Shown: piece by piece, positions 1 through 9,155 of the stretch | Numbering within the stretch: the stretch's first letter is position 1 | How the letters are laid out: every line of letters begins with the position of its first letter | Assembly (NCBI GenBank): GCA_012735575.1 | Contig: JAAYGY010000037.1 | Coordinates: 1 to 62,264, forward strand | Origin: Clostridiales bacterium | Lineage (GTDB): Bacteria > Bacillota > Clostridia > Caldicoprobacterales > UBA3941 | Length of the DNA: 62,264 nt | Direction: 5' to 3' | The notes under the pieces: generated by a model | What the model was told of the DNA's origin: nothing | What the model saw: only the letters and a program-made list of their open reading frames with translations | Databases searched by the model: none | Position numbers and translations under genes: made by a program

Positions 1-438
1 AATGAGGTTAAAAAACTTGCAGAACAATCCATAGAATCTACAAAAGAAATCGCCACTATAATTAAAGAAACCCAGCAACAAACTTCTGTAACAGTAAGAC
101 AGGCTCAAAGAGCAGATGATATTGTAGAATCACAAAACGAAGCTGTAAGTGCTACTGTGGCTGTATTTGAAAGGATTTCGTCCTCTATGGATACCTTGTC
201 ACAGCGTATAAACGAAATCTTAAATAGAATTACTGAAATGGATTCCCATAAGAACAAAGCTATAGAATCCATGCAAAATATTTCCGCAGTTTCACAAGAA
301 TCGGCAGCTTCAGTTCAAGAGGTTACTGCTTCTACCGAAGAACAGCTAGCAGGAATTGAAGAGCTTGCTGCCTTTGCACAAGAATTGAACGATGCTTCAA
401 TCCAATTAACTGAAGCCATCAATAGATTTAAGATCTAG
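1..438 (+). CDS. Methyl-accepting chemotaxis protein, C-terminal end (partial)
   Basis: The open frame runs in from the left edge and ends at TAG 436-438, leaving 145 residues of the receptor C-terminus. The sequence is the long, heptad-patterned, Ala/Ser/Glu/Gln-rich coiled coil of a chemoreceptor signalling domain. It opens with NEVKKLAEQS, typical of the descending helix just after the kinase-contact tip, and has methylation-type stretches such as SAASVQEVTASTEEQ. In the family this domain forms trimers of dimers that control CheA through CheW. The sensor and membrane part lie outside the window. It is convergent with the minus-strand genes that follow and is closed by its own terminator. 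The family call is certain; the ligand is unknown. Confidence 0.93.
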   Translation, partial: NEVKKLAEQSIESTKEIATIIKETQQQTSVTVRQAQRADDIVESQNEAVSATVAVFERISSSMDTLSQRINEILNRITEMDSHKNKAIESMQNISAVSQESAASVQEVTASTEEQLAGIEELAAFAQELNDASIQLTEAINRFKI

Positions 439-455
439 TGTATTATATAAAAATT

Positions 456-497
456 GCAGATGAGAATCTAGTTTTGATTGTCATCTGCATTTTTTTT
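456..497 (+). terminator. Rho-independent terminator of the chemoreceptor gene
   Basis: An eight-pair stem GCAGATGA/TCATCTGC (456-463 with 481-488) is followed directly by a run of T (490-497). It lies 17 bases after the receptor stop and between two convergent genes. Confidence 0.85.
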
Positions 498-501
498 AAT
501 A

Positions 502-969
502 TTATTTTGGTTTCTTATCCAAAGATCCTAATAATACCATTATGGGCATTAGCACTAAGAGCATTAGAAAAATAATATATGTGATTCTGATAATTTCCGG
601 ATCTAGAGGTAGTGTATTCAACCATGAGTAATTGCTAACAGTTACATACAATATAATAAATCCTGGAACATTGCCAATTATACCAAGTGTCAGTCCCTTG
701 ACAAAGGGTCTTTCTTTTACAAAAGTCCCATATATTTTCCCAAATTGAAACCAGAATATACAACTTGGAATGCCTGTCCCCAATATGACTAACCAAACTG
801 GTAAAGGTAAGGGAAAGCCCAGTAGCCTTATTCTGTGCACAATCCAAAATAAGCCTACTGATATTATACCCACTGCTAAAAATATGACCAAGTTCATTAT
901 CATTAATCTTAGACCTTCTTTAAATTGATTATCGCTTTTAGGAAGGATTATCTTTTTTCTTCTTTGCAT
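502..969 (-). CDS. Four-helix membrane protein of unknown function
   Basis: This encodes about 155 residues with a basic N-terminus (MQRRKKIILPK) and four hydrophobic segments, at about residues 20-45, 55-75, 90-110 and 125-150. I do not recognise a family. The ATG at 969 is preferred over the TTG at 975 because AGGGGG sits six bases upstream of it. The gene starts 10 bases after the mutS2 stop on the same strand, so the two are probably cotranscribed. The four-helix layout with short loops resembles many small conserved integral membrane proteins, but no catalytic motif is visible and no function is proposed. Confidence 0.7.
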   Translation of the reverse strand: MQRRKKIILPKSDNQFKEGLRLMIMNLVIFLAVGIISVGLFWIVHRIRLLGFPLPLPVWLVILGTGIPSCIFWFQFGKIYGTFVKERPFVKGLTLGIIGNVPGFIILYVTVSNYSWLNTLPLDPEIIRITYIIFLMLLVLMPIMVLLGSLDKKPK

Positions 970-979
970 ACGCAACCCC

Positions 980-3361
980 CTATTTTAATTCAACAATGGT
1001 TACCCCTGATTCTCCCTCACCAAACTTACCCAGTCTAAAGGAAGAAACATGAGGATGATGCCTTAGATGCTGATGTATGCTATTTCTTAGTATCCCGGTA
1101 CCTTTACCGTGTATTAACACAACTTCCTTAAGGCCAGCTAAAAAGACATCATCTAAATATTTGTCTACATTTATCAAGGCTTCCTCGACGTTTTGCCCCC
1201 TAAGATCCAGTTCCATAGATATGGACTTATTTTTTACAGACAAGGATGTTGAATGAGTGGGTTTGGTTTTTGGCTGTCTATCCTCAATCCTTCTTAGATT
1301 CGATATATGAACGTTTATCTTCATAATACCAACCTGAACCTGTACCTCATCACCTTGTTCAGATATATCCAGTACTTGTCCTGTCTGATCAAGGTTGACA
1401 ATATATACCGATTCCCCTAGCTTTAGATTCTTTGGAGGCTTTATCAAGCTTTTGGTAGGTTGCAGGGAATCTTCCAATGCTTCCTCCATATCATCAAGGC
1501 TATGTTTCAGCCTCTCCCTTGCCTGCTCCATAGCCCTGCGCTGCTCCTTTTCATGACTCTCCTGAGCAAGTTTGCGCATTTCACGTATAATAGAATCTGC
1601 CTGTTCTTTTGCCTGCCTTAGGATTTTTCGCGCCTCTCGTCTGGCCTCAGCCAAAATCTTGTCTTCCTTTTCTTTAATACTTCTTTCCTTTTCTTCCAGT
1701 TCTTTTTTTATTCTTTGAATTTCATATAAATAAGACTTTGCTTTCTCCCGCTCCTGCTCAGCTTTAATCCGGTTTCTTTCCATATCAGACAGTACATCTT
1801 CAAAGCGAATATCTTCCTGACTTAAAAATTCTTTAGCCCGCTCTATAAGTTCCTCTTTAAGGCCGAGGCGTCTTGATATTTCAAAAGCATTGCTCTTTCC
1901 CGGTATACCCATCAATAAACGATAGGTGGGACGAAGAGTTTCTACATCAAATTCCATGGATGCATTTTCCATACCTTCTTGGGTTAAAGCAAAAACTTTT
2001 AATTCGCTATAGTGGGTGGTTGCTATGGTACATATTCCTTTACTACGAAAATAATCAAGAATGGCCATAGCTAATGCCGCGCCCTCAGTGGGATCAGTTC
2101 CAGCGCCTAATTAGTCAAATAATACTAAGGACTTATCATCAGCCTTTTCTACAATGTTAGCAATATGAACCATATGAGAGGAAAAAGTGCTAAGGCTCTG
2201 CTCAATACTTTGCTCATCACCAATATCAGCAAAAACTCCTTTAAATATACCCATCTCGCTTCCATAATCTGCGGGGATGTGAAGTCCAGATTGGGTCATA
2301 AGTACAAACAGACCTGCTGTCTTAAGAGTTACTGTTTTACCACCGGTGTTTGGTCCAGTAATAATCAGTGCCTTAGATTTTTTCCCTAATTTAATAGTTA
2401 TGGGAACAACTTCATCCTTATCGATTAAAGGATGGCGGCCATTTACAATGTTAAAACCAGGCTCTGAAACTAGTTTTGGACATATACAGTTAAAGGCCTG
2501 GCTAAAGCTAGCCTTAGCAAATATCATATCCAATCGGGATAGTATAAACAAACTATCTAATATGCTTTCATAACAAGATTGCACTTTATCGGTTAGTTTC
2601 ATAAGGATCCTTTCTATTTCCTTTTCTTCTTCCAGTTCCAGTTGCTTAAGCTCATTGTTTGCTTCCACTACAGGCATTGGTTCTATAAACAAAGTTGCAC
2701 CACTAGAAGATTGATCATGTATCATCCCTGGAACACTGGACCTATGCTCCTGTTTAACCGGCACAACATAGCGTCCATTTCTTATAGTTACTATGGGCTC
2801 TTGAAGAAACTTCTGAAAATGAGGGGAATGAATCATACTATTTAATCTCTCTCTTATTTTTTCATTCGCCCTTTGAATTCTTCTCCTTATATTTGTCAGT
2901 TGAGGACTGGCATAATCAGAAATTTTATCCTCTGATTCAATGCACCTAAAAATATCATCCATTAGGCTCTTATGCCTTTGGACTTTTTCTACCATATTTA
3001 TAATAATAGGAATGTTTTGTGGATGAGGATATTTTCCTATCTCATCCTTCACTCTACCACTGATTTTTAATACAGAACCTATCTCTAGCAATTGGTGAGG
3101 TGACAATAAAGATCCTATTTTAGCTCTATGCAAGGTTTTCTGTATATCAGGAAAAGTATCCATAGGAGAATAACCTGCAAATGCAATATAAGAATGAGCC
3201 TGAGTAGTCTCATCTAACATACTTTTTACTATAGAGATATCAGAAACGGGGTTAATATCTCTAACCAAAGCCTTACCCATATCTGAATAGGCATGCTCCT
3301 GCACCATGGCAATAATTTTGTTATACTCTAATACCTTTAGCGTTCGTTGATCCAAATCCAT
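980..3361 (-). pseudogene. mutS2: mutS2 endonuclease, interrupted by an in-frame TAA at the Walker B glutamate
   Basis: MutS2 is a MutS-family ATPase with a C-terminal Smr nuclease domain. It acts against homologous recombination and, in Bacillus, in rescue of collided ribosomes. The frame would give 793 residues, close to the usual ~785, with ATG at 3361 behind GGAGG. The Walker A motif GPNTGGKT is intact. The protein then reads SLVLFD, a TAA stop (2113-2111), LGAGTDP and on without any shift to the Smr domain (LDLRGQ, IHGKGTG) and stop at 980. Family members have DELGAGTDP here, so GAA has become TAA by one substitution. The N-terminal product would be 416 residues without Walker B chemistry. 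An ATG at 2068 could restart the C-terminal half, but no Shine-Dalgarno is seen there. It may be a true mutation, a recent lesion or a sequencing error. Confidence 0.9.
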
Positions 3362-3447
3362 TACCTCCTAAATTCTAACCCCTTGTCATATCCTATTATA
3401 ACCCGATTGATAGTAAAATGATAGATTTCCCAATAATTTTGGGCAAT

Positions 3448-3470
3448 AAAAAAAGGCGCATTACTGCACC
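3448..3470 (-). terminator. Rho-independent terminator after the 75-aa gene
   Basis: Read on the minus strand, GGTGCA and TGCGCC pair (one G-U) around a GTAA loop and are followed by seven T. It lies 13 bases past the stop of the 75-aa gene and upstream of mutS2, so it separates the two transcription units. Confidence 0.7.
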
Positions 3471-3482
3471 ATAGTGAAAGAT

Positions 3483-3710
3483 TTAGACAGAATCTGCCTT
3501 TTTGTCTATGTGGCCTTTGAGCTTAAGGTAAAGCTCAACTAATTCGGCACCTATTCTTACTTCTTCATGGGTATAGCCCCTATCATGAAAACAACTATAA
3601 TCAATGGCTTGGCCGTCTATTTTTGCATTAAGAATACCGTTTAATATGTCACATTTTGAAATATTGTTCTCGATTCTTTTAATAATCTCACGGATTTGTC
3701 TGTTCTCCAC
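3483..3710 (-). CDS. Small protein of unknown function (75 aa)
   Basis: The gene starts with GTG (3710), preceded by GGGGGA at good spacing, and codes for 75 mixed-charge, mostly helical residues with no signal peptide or membrane segment. Visible features are a helical N-terminus (REIIKRIENN), two cysteines (residues 19 and 40), and a C-terminal amphipathic stretch (VRIGAELVELYLKLKGHI). I do not recognise a family. It sits alone between zapA and mutS2, with about 220 bp of AT-rich DNA upstream and a terminator downstream, so it is probably transcribed by itself. Coding status rests on the ribosome binding site, the terminator and the plausible composition. Confidence 0.6.
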   Translation of the reverse strand: MENRQIREIIKRIENNISKCDILNGILNAKIDGQAIDYSCFHDRGYTHEEVRIGAELVELYLKLKGHIDKKADSV

Positions 3711-3932
3711 AATATTTCCCCCATCTTCATCTATTTGCCTTGCATATCCTATAATAAAATAGGCTCATATTGAAATTCTCGATTTATTACTAAAATCCTC
3801 TATTTCCTATAAATATCCCAACAGATTTTTAATTTTGTTTAATATTATTACTAGTATATTCATATTTTTCCTAATTATTCATTAATTTAACCATAAAACA
3901 GCAATTTTTTATGATTTCTGGAATATAATTCT

Positions 3933-4250
3933 TTACCGCCGTAACTTTTTGGGAATATCATATACATTAACTCGTTCACGTTCCGCAGCTTTTGGTGTAT
4001 TTTTGAGTTGATCCAATTCTTTTTGCAGGCGTTTGATCTCATCCTTTTGCTTAATTACTTCATCTGCTAGATTAATAGCTGTTAAAATGGCAAGCATAGA
4101 TATGCTAAGTGGTGGTTGTTTAGAGGATAATTCTTGCATTTTTTTATCTACATAAATAGCCACTTTATGTATGTACTCTTCTGATTCTGTACCCCGAACA
4201 GCATACTCACGGCCGCCAATCCTAACAATAACTTTATTTTTTTTACACAA
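3933..4250 (-). CDS. zapA: Cell division protein ZapA
   Basis: ZapA binds FtsZ filaments and bundles them at the division site. The N-terminal globular part reads VIVRIGGREYAVRGTESEEY, followed by the conserved helix SMLAILTAINLADEVI and a charged coiled coil (about residues 72-90), which matches the family in order and length (about 105 aa). The start is most likely TTG at 4250: a strong AGAAGGGGG lies nine bases upstream of it, whereas the other TTG at 4256 is only three bases away from the same site. The gene lies upstream of mutS2, as in many Firmicutes, though here a 75-aa unknown separates the two. Confidence 0.88.
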   Translation of the reverse strand: MCKKNKVIVRIGGREYAVRGTESEEYIHKVAIYVDKKMQELSSKQPPLSISMLAILTAINLADEVIKQKDEIKRLQKELDQLKNTPKAAERERVNVYDIPKKLRR

Positions 4251-4376
4251 TAGCAACGTCCCCCTTCTATTAAATTCTTTAGAATCAGGGTCAAAGCAAG
4301 AAGCAGGATGTTGATTTTCTTAGGTACATTATATATTATTTGACATTTTTGTACAAGGATTTAATGTCGAAATTAG

Positions 4377-4414
4377 AAAAATAATGGCTTCCCTTGTTTA
4401 TTCTTAGGGAAGCC
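4377..4414 (-). terminator. Rho-independent terminator of the pheS-pheT operon
   Basis: On the minus strand a nine-pair stem GGCTTCCCT/AGGGAAGCC (4406-4414 with 4386-4394) is followed by ATTATTTTT. It lies 10 bases after the pheT stop. Confidence 0.85.
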
Positions 4415-4424
4415 CATCCATACT

Positions 4425-6818
4425 TTATTCCCTCAATTGGGCATTGAATGAATCAACTAAAGCATTTACAATTCTATCATGAATAGGATTAATATCTTCG
4501 TCTTTTAGTGTTCTATCAGCAGCACGGTAGCTTAGAGAATATGCCAAACTTCTGTGTCCTTCAGGAATCTGGCTACCCTCATATATATCAAATAATTCAA
4601 CCTTTTCTAATAAGTCTCCTCCAGCACTTCGTATCAATTTTTCAATATTTGAAGCCAATACATTTTTACTTACTACTATAGCCAAATCTCTATGGATGGC
4701 AGGATATCTAGGCAGATGCACATACTGTTTTTCTGTTCTAGCCATCTTTAGCATAAGTTCAAAATTTAGTTCAGCTAAATATATCTTGGTCTTTAAATTA
4801 TAGTTTTCGCAAACCTTGGGATGAACTTCTCCTAATACACCTAATTCTTGACCCTCAAATTTTACAATGGCTGTTCTACCTGGATGTAGTGAGGGATGGG
4901 AATGAGGTGCAAACTCTACATCTTCTAATATTCCAAGCACATCAAATAATCTTTCCACCTGACCTTTTAAGGTATAGAAGTCAGTGCCCTTTCCATACTG
5001 GCCTATGGCTAAGGTAAGCCTTTCAATGGGTAATTCCTCTATTGGAATAGATTTTGGAATGAATATATTGGCAATCTCAAAAATCTTACATTCCTCTATA
5101 CTGCGACTCTTGTTCCTTGCAAGAACATCCAGTATGCTTGGGATCAATGTAGTACGCATAGCACTCTGGTCCTCACCTAAAGGATTAGCTATTGTAACAA
5201 CCTCATGGTACTCCTCAGGTTTAAACCCAATTTTTCCATAAACTTTTGGACTTCCAAAGGAATAGGTTACAGTTTCAAATAGACCCATTGCAATCAGTGC
5301 TCTTTTAGCTGTATCTAATAGCTTTTGTTCCCTGGTTCTTGTACCTTGAGATCTTGATCCCTCCATTAATGTCATAGGTATTTTGTCATACCCATATATA
5401 CGGGCTACCTCTTCTGCTAAATCTGCCATACCCTCTACATCCTGCCTAAAGGATGGCACTTCCACTACCAATATGTCCCCCTTGACTTCTGTTTTAAAAG
5501 ACAAGGAATTTAATATTCCACAAATATCCTCAATCTCAAGATCAATCCCCAGAAGAGCATTGATACGTTTCCACTGAACTTCCAGTACCCTCGGTTCTAG
5601 AGAACCATTACAAACATCTATCTTTCCTTCTACTACTTCACCTGCTCCCAGCTCCTGTATAAGCTGAGCTGCACGATCTATGGCTCTTTCTGCGTTTGAT
5701 ATATCTAAGCCCTTCTCAAAGCGACTTGAAGCTTCGCTTCTGAGTCCCAATGCCTTGGATGCTAATCTAACGCTTCCCTTGTCAAAGGTTGCACTCTCCA
5801 ATATTACATTACATGTATCTGGAGTGACTTCAGTATCATATCCTCCCATGACCCCTGCCAAAGCTATAGCCTTTTCTGTATCTGCAATTACTAATATATC
5901 CTCTGCAAGGATTCTTTCCTGTTTATCAAGGGTTACTAGTTTTTCTCCCTCCCTGGCTCTTCTAACTATTATTGTTTTATCCTGTATTTTGTCCAGGTCA
6001 AAAGCATGCATAGGTTGACCCAGTTCCAGCATTACATAGTTGGTAATATCAACTATATTGTTAATTGGTCTAACTCCCGCTGCTGCCAATCTTCTTCTCA
6101 TCCAGCGAGGCGATGGACCTATCTTAACATTTCTCACCACTCTTGCACAATACCTGGGACACATATCAGGCTCTTCAACAATTACCTTGGCTTCTTGCAG
6201 AGTATGGCCAATGTTTCTGCTAAGCTTTATCTGTGGCAAGCTGTAGCTAGTTTTCAGAGTAACTGCAGCTTCCCTGGCAATACCCACCATACTCAAACAA
6301 TCAGGTCTGTTTGAAGTAATCTCAAACTCAATTACTTCATCATCTAGATCCAAGGCTTCCTTTATATCCATTCCTAATGGATATTCTTCGTCCAGGATAA
6401 GTATTCCATCAATGCCATCGTCTATTTCTCCCAGTTCTGTAAGTTCCAGCTCATCTATGGAGCACAGCATACCCTGTGATACTTCCCCTCTCAATTTGCC
6501 TTTTTTGATCTTTACTCCACCAGGAAGCAATGCCCCATGGAGGGCAACAGGAACCAACTGGCCTTCCTCAACGTTTGGAGCACCAGTTACAATCTGTATA
6601 ACTTCATTTCCAATATCTACCTGACACACAACTAGCTTATCAGCGTTTGGATGTGGATTGATGCTCAAAATTCTGCCAACCACTACTTTATCAATATCCT
6701 TTGCCAATTCTTTAATAGATTCCACATTGGTACCTGTTAAAGTCATGGCATTAGCTAATTCCTTTGTGCTTGCACTTATATCTACATATTCTTTTAACCA
6801 TTTAATAGGAACTAACAT
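4425..6818 (-). CDS. pheT: Phenylalanyl-tRNA synthetase beta subunit
   Basis: PheT is the beta chain of the (alpha-beta)2 synthetase that charges tRNA-Phe. The 797 residues follow the family order: an EMAP-type tRNA-binding domain near residues 40-150 (KVVVGRILSINPHPNADKL), the B3/B4 editing region (SNRPDCLSMVGIARE; FEKGLD), the B5 domain (about 400-470), and a C-terminal anticodon-binding ferredoxin-like domain (LPRYPAIHRDLAIVV). The ATG at 6818 is used because AGGAG lies just upstream and it gives the usual MLVPIKWLKEYVD start; a longer frame to 6869 has no support. It follows pheS by 58 bases in one T-box-controlled operon. Confidence 0.97.
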   Translation of the reverse strand: MLVPIKWLKEYVDISASTKELANAMTLTGTNVESIKELAKDIDKVVVGRILSINPHPNADKLVVCQVDIGNEVIQIVTGAPNVEEGQLVPVALHGALLPGGVKIKKGKLRGEVSQGMLCSIDELELTELGEIDDGIDGILILDEEYPLGMDIKEALDLDDEVIEFEITSNRPDCLSMVGIAREAAVTLKTSYSLPQIKLSRNIGHTLQEAKVIVEEPDMCPRYCARVVRNVKIGPSPRWMRRRLAAAGVRPINNIVDITNYVMLELGQPMHAFDLDKIQDKTIIVRRAREGEKLVTLDKQERILAEDILVIADTEKAIALAGVMGGYDTEVTPDTCNVILESATFDKGSVRLASKALGLRSEASSRFEKGLDISNAERAIDRAAQLIQELGAGEVVEGKIDVCNGSLEPRVLEVQWKRINALLGIDLEIEDICGILNSLSFKTEVKGDILVVEVPSFRQDVEGMADLAEEVARIYGYDKIPMTLMEGSRSQGTRTREQKLLDTAKRALIAMGLFETVTYSFGSPKVYGKIGFKPEEYHEVVTIANPLGEDQSAMRTTLIPSILDVLARNKSRSIEECKIFEIANIFIPKSIPIEELPIERLTLAIGQYGKGTDFYTLKGQVERLFDVLGILEDVEFAPHSHPSLHPGRTAIVKFEGQELGVLGEVHPKVCENYNLKTKIYLAELNFELMLKMARTEKQYVHLPRYPAIHRDLAIVVSKNVLASNIEKLIRSAGGDLLEKVELFDIYEGSQIPEGHRSLAYSLSYRAADRTLKDEDINPIHDRIVNALVDSFNAQLRE

Positions 6819-6876
6819 CTTTTTTACTCCTTTCTCTGGTCTGTGGTATTTAACTATTACGGTCTTCAATCACTTA

Positions 6877-7896
6877 TTAAAACTGGCTTAAAAATCTGAT
6901 ATCGTTTTCGTATAACAGCCTGATATCATCAATACCATATATTTGATTTACAATACGATCCAGTCCCATTCCAAATGCAAATCCTGTATATTCATTGGGA
7001 TCAATATTGCCATATTCCAAAACCTTTGGATGTACCATGCCTGCTCCCAGAATCTCTATCCAACCTGTGTTAGAGCAAATTCTGCATCCTTGCCCATCAC
7101 AGGTAACACAACTTACATCCATCTCTGCGCTAGGTTCAGTGAAAGGAAAATGATGAGGTCTAAAGCGGGTACGGGTTTTGGGACCAAAGATTGCCTTAGC
7201 AAAGACATCCAAGACACCTTTTAAATCACCCATGGTTATATTCTTGTCCACCACCAAACCTTCTATCTGATGAAATATAGGAGAATGAGTAGCATCAACA
7301 GCATCAGATCTATAGACCCTTCCTGGTACAATTATCTTTATAGGCGGCTCCTGAACCTCCATGGTCCTGATTTGTGTAGGAGAAGTATGAGTTCTAAGTA
7401 GTATATTTTCATTTATATAAAAAGTGTCCTGGGTATCCCGAGCTGGATGGTTTTTAGGTATATTCAAAGCTTCAAAGTTATAATAATCCAGTTCTATTTC
7501 CGGTCCTTCTGCTACATCAAATCCCATTCCCAAGAAAATCTCTGTTATCTGATTCAAAACAGTGGTTAGAGGATGAAGTTTGCCTAGAGAGGGCTTTTTA
7601 CCTGGAAGGGTTACGTCAATGCTTTCTTCCTTTAGCCTTTTAGCTAAAACTATCTCCTCTATTTCCCTGCCTTTCTCTGTCAGTTTGCTTTCAATAACCT
7701 GTCTAACCTGATTTGCTAGTTGCCCTACAACTGGTCGCTCTTCAGGTGCTAACTTTCCCATACCTCTTAAAATTTGTGTCAGCTGTCCTTTTTTACCTAA
7801 ATATTTAACCCGAATCTCTTCTAAACTGTTAGACTCGCCAGCCTTTTCTATATTATCTAATGCTTCTTTTTGTATAAGGTCCAACTTTTCACGCAC
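6877..7896 (-). CDS. pheS: Phenylalanyl-tRNA synthetase alpha subunit
   Basis: PheS is the catalytic class II alpha chain. Its 339 residues show the N-terminal coiled coil (about residues 1-85), motif 2 in the [20 protein letters not shown] stretch and motif 3 in [11 protein letters not shown] near the C-terminus. The start is GTG at 7896 with GGAG nine bases upstream. The four-cysteine segment [12 protein letters not shown] (about residues 256-267) is the kind of metal-site insertion seen in many clostridial PheS proteins. Transcription is governed by the Phe T-box directly upstream. Family assignment is certain. Confidence 0.97.
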   Translation of the reverse strand: MREKLDLIQKEALDNIEKAGESNSLEEIRVKYLGKKGQLTQILRGMGKLAPEERPVVGQLANQVRQVIESKLTEKGREIEEIVLAKRLKEESIDVTLPGKKPSLGKLHPLTTVLNQITEIFLGMGFDVAEGPEIELDYYNFEALNIPKNHPARDTQDTFYINENILLRTHTSPTQIRTMEVQEPPIKIIVPGRVYRSDAVDATHSPIFHQIEGLVVDKNITMGDLKGVLDVFAKAIFGPKTRTRFRPHHFPFTEPSAEMDVSCVTCDGQGCRICSNTGWIEILGAGMVHPKVLEYGNIDPNEYTGFAFGMGLDRIVNQIYGIDDIRLLYENDIRFLSQF

Positions 7897-7935
7897 AATC
7901 TATTACTCCTTTCCTATGAAGATAAAATTTGATAG

Positions 7936-8180
7936 AAAAATAAAACCTCCATCCCTGTATGGGACGGAGGTAACATAATCCGTGGTACCACCCAAATTTG
8001 TTTGTATAAAACAAACCTCATTAATTGATAACGGTAAAACCGGTAAGGCCTACTACCACTTCAGCCCACGGCTCCAGAGCGAACTTCCATTCTCTTCTTA
8101 TAGGGATGCTCTCAGCCTATGACATCCCCTCTCTGAATAATAAGGCAGAATGTACTCTTCTCCTTCATCGCCTTTACTTA
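7936..8180 (-). promoter_or_regulatory. T-box leader of pheST, specifier UUC (Phe)
   Basis: Read on the minus strand, the leader opens with a Stem I that carries the GAAGGAGAAGAGTAC block and a distal arm GGGATG/CATCCC. The specifier region reads GGAAGTTCGCTCTGGAG, which gives UUC, a phenylalanine codon (8083-8081). The T-box core GGGTGGTACCACGG lies at 7993-7980. The competing terminator pairs ACCTCCGTCCC with GGGATGGAGGT (7971-7945) and ends in TTTATTTTT. Uncharged tRNA-Phe is expected to stabilise the antiterminator and allow pheST transcription. Confidence 0.93.
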
Positions 8181-8181
8181 A

Positions 8182-8292
8182 GAGTTATTAATTTTTTGTA
8201 AAGCATATAGGCAGAAACGGAACCCGTCGCTTCGAATATCTTCCACATGACCTTAGCCAACACTGGGAACCATCCCCTTTAAATCCGCATTT
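8182..8292 (-). ncRNA. Unexplained transcribed segment ahead of the pheS T-box (candidate small RNA or extra leader domain)
   Basis: A well-formed promoter (8299-8327) should start transcription near 8292, about 110 bases before Stem I of the T-box. The segment is more GC-rich than nearby spacers. It can form a stem in which GGUUCCC faces GGGUUCC (U-U mismatches inside), continued by GUU/GAC and GCU/AGC, around a loop containing GGUCAUGUGGAAGAUAUUCG. It does not match the SRP, 6S or tmRNA cores that I know. A CUUUAC/GUAAAG hairpin separates it from the T-box. It may be an independent RNA, a ligand-sensing domain, or only a long leader. Confidence 0.35.
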
Positions 8293-8298
8293 TTATTA

Positions 8299-8327
8299 AT
8301 TATAGCATATCCCTGTTGTAGATACAA
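8299..8327 (-). promoter_or_regulatory. Sigma-A type promoter of the pheST leader
   Basis: On the minus strand TTGTAT (8327-8322) and TATAAT (8304-8299) are 17 bases apart, with an extended TGC before the -10. It overlaps the last codon of the upstream RNA methylase gene. Confidence 0.65.
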
Positions 8328-9139
8328 GAAATTTCCTGTCCCATTTTACCTTCTTTCCTCTGGAATTCATATATCATAATGCCTGCTGCCACAGAAGCAT
8401 TTAGAGACTCGGAGCCCCCTATTATGGGTATGGATACTACACTGGTAGCAAGATCAAGTATCTCTTGACTTATTCCCTTTGATTCGTTTCCTATAACAAG
8501 TGCTTTTATAGACTCAGACTTTACTCCTTGCCATGTGAAAATATTATCTCCACCCATGTCGCTCGCTATTATATGAACCTGCCTTTCTATTAACTGTAAA
8601 AGGAAATTTTTGTTATCACTCACCCTTACTAAAGGAACACGTAAAATTGAACCCATAGTAGAGCGAATAGTTTTAGGATTGTAAGGATCCACACATCCCT
8701 CAAGAAGAACTACTCCATCTCCGCCAGCAGCATCTACAGTTCTGATAATGGTTCCCATATTTCCAGGATCCTGAACCCGATCTAGTATTACCCAGAATCC
8801 GGAATCTCTGGCTAATATATAATCTAAATCTTTCTCTTCCTTTCTTAATACACCAATGACTCCCTGAGGAGTTTTAACATCCCCTATCTGCTTAAACAAA
8901 TTGGCATGAACACATACAAGGGGAATTTCTTCCTTTTTTTTATCTAATTCTAGCTTTTTTATGTCAAAATCCTGACTATAAACTAACATATGTATGGGAA
9001 AATTCCCTTCTATTGCTTCCTTTACCATCTTCCAGCCTTCCACAAAGTATAGGCCATATTCATCCCGATATTTCTTAATATGGAGAGATTTAATTAGTTT
9101 TATAGTTGGATTATTAGGGCTGGTGATAATATCATGCAC
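8300..9139 (-). CDS. SpoU/TrmH-family RNA 2'-O-methyltransferase
   Basis: This 279-residue protein belongs to the SPOUT superfamily that methylates ribose 2'-OH groups in rRNA or tRNA using SAM. An N-terminal substrate-binding domain (ITSPNNPTIKLIKSLHIKKY) is followed by the trefoil-knot domain. The three conserved motifs are visible: LDRVQDPGNMGTIIRT, the central VIGNESKGIS, and the terminal SLNASVAAGIMIYE. The start is GTG (9139) behind GGGGG. The gene sits upstream of pheS, the position of ysgA in Bacillus. The exact target nucleotide cannot be read from the sequence. Confidence 0.92.
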   Translation of the reverse strand: MHDIITSPNNPTIKLIKSLHIKKYRDEYGLYFVEGWKMVKEAIEGNFPIHMLVYSQDFDIKKLELDKKKEEIPLVCVHANLFKQIGDVKTPQGVIGVLRKEEKDLDYILARDSGFWVILDRVQDPGNMGTIIRTVDAAGGDGVVLLEGCVDPYNPKTIRSTMGSILRVPLVRVSDNKNFLLQLIERQVHIIASDMGGDNIFTWQGVKSESIKALVIGNESKGISQEILDLATSVVSIPIIGGSESLNASVAAGIMIYEFQRKEGKMGQEISCIYNRDML

Positions 9140-9155
9140 TATTCTGCCCCCTTAT

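Noticed and set aside
980-2068. Two separate genes instead of one mutS2
   Set aside because: The two frames are in phase, only one stop codon lies between them, the motif DELGAGTDP continues across it, and the second part has no ribosome binding site at its ATG.
2111-2113. Stop codon recoding (for example a reassigned UAA) in mutS2
   Set aside because: All other genes in the window use UAA as a normal stop, and no recoding element is visible.
6819-6869. Longer N-terminus for PheT
   Set aside because: The AGGAG ribosome binding site lies inside this extension and points to the ATG at 6818, which gives the family N-terminus.
8182-8292. SRP RNA or another known small RNA ahead of pheS
   Set aside because: The GGAAGGAAGCAGCC-type core of SRP RNA is absent, and I could not fit 6S or tmRNA signatures. 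It is left as unassigned.
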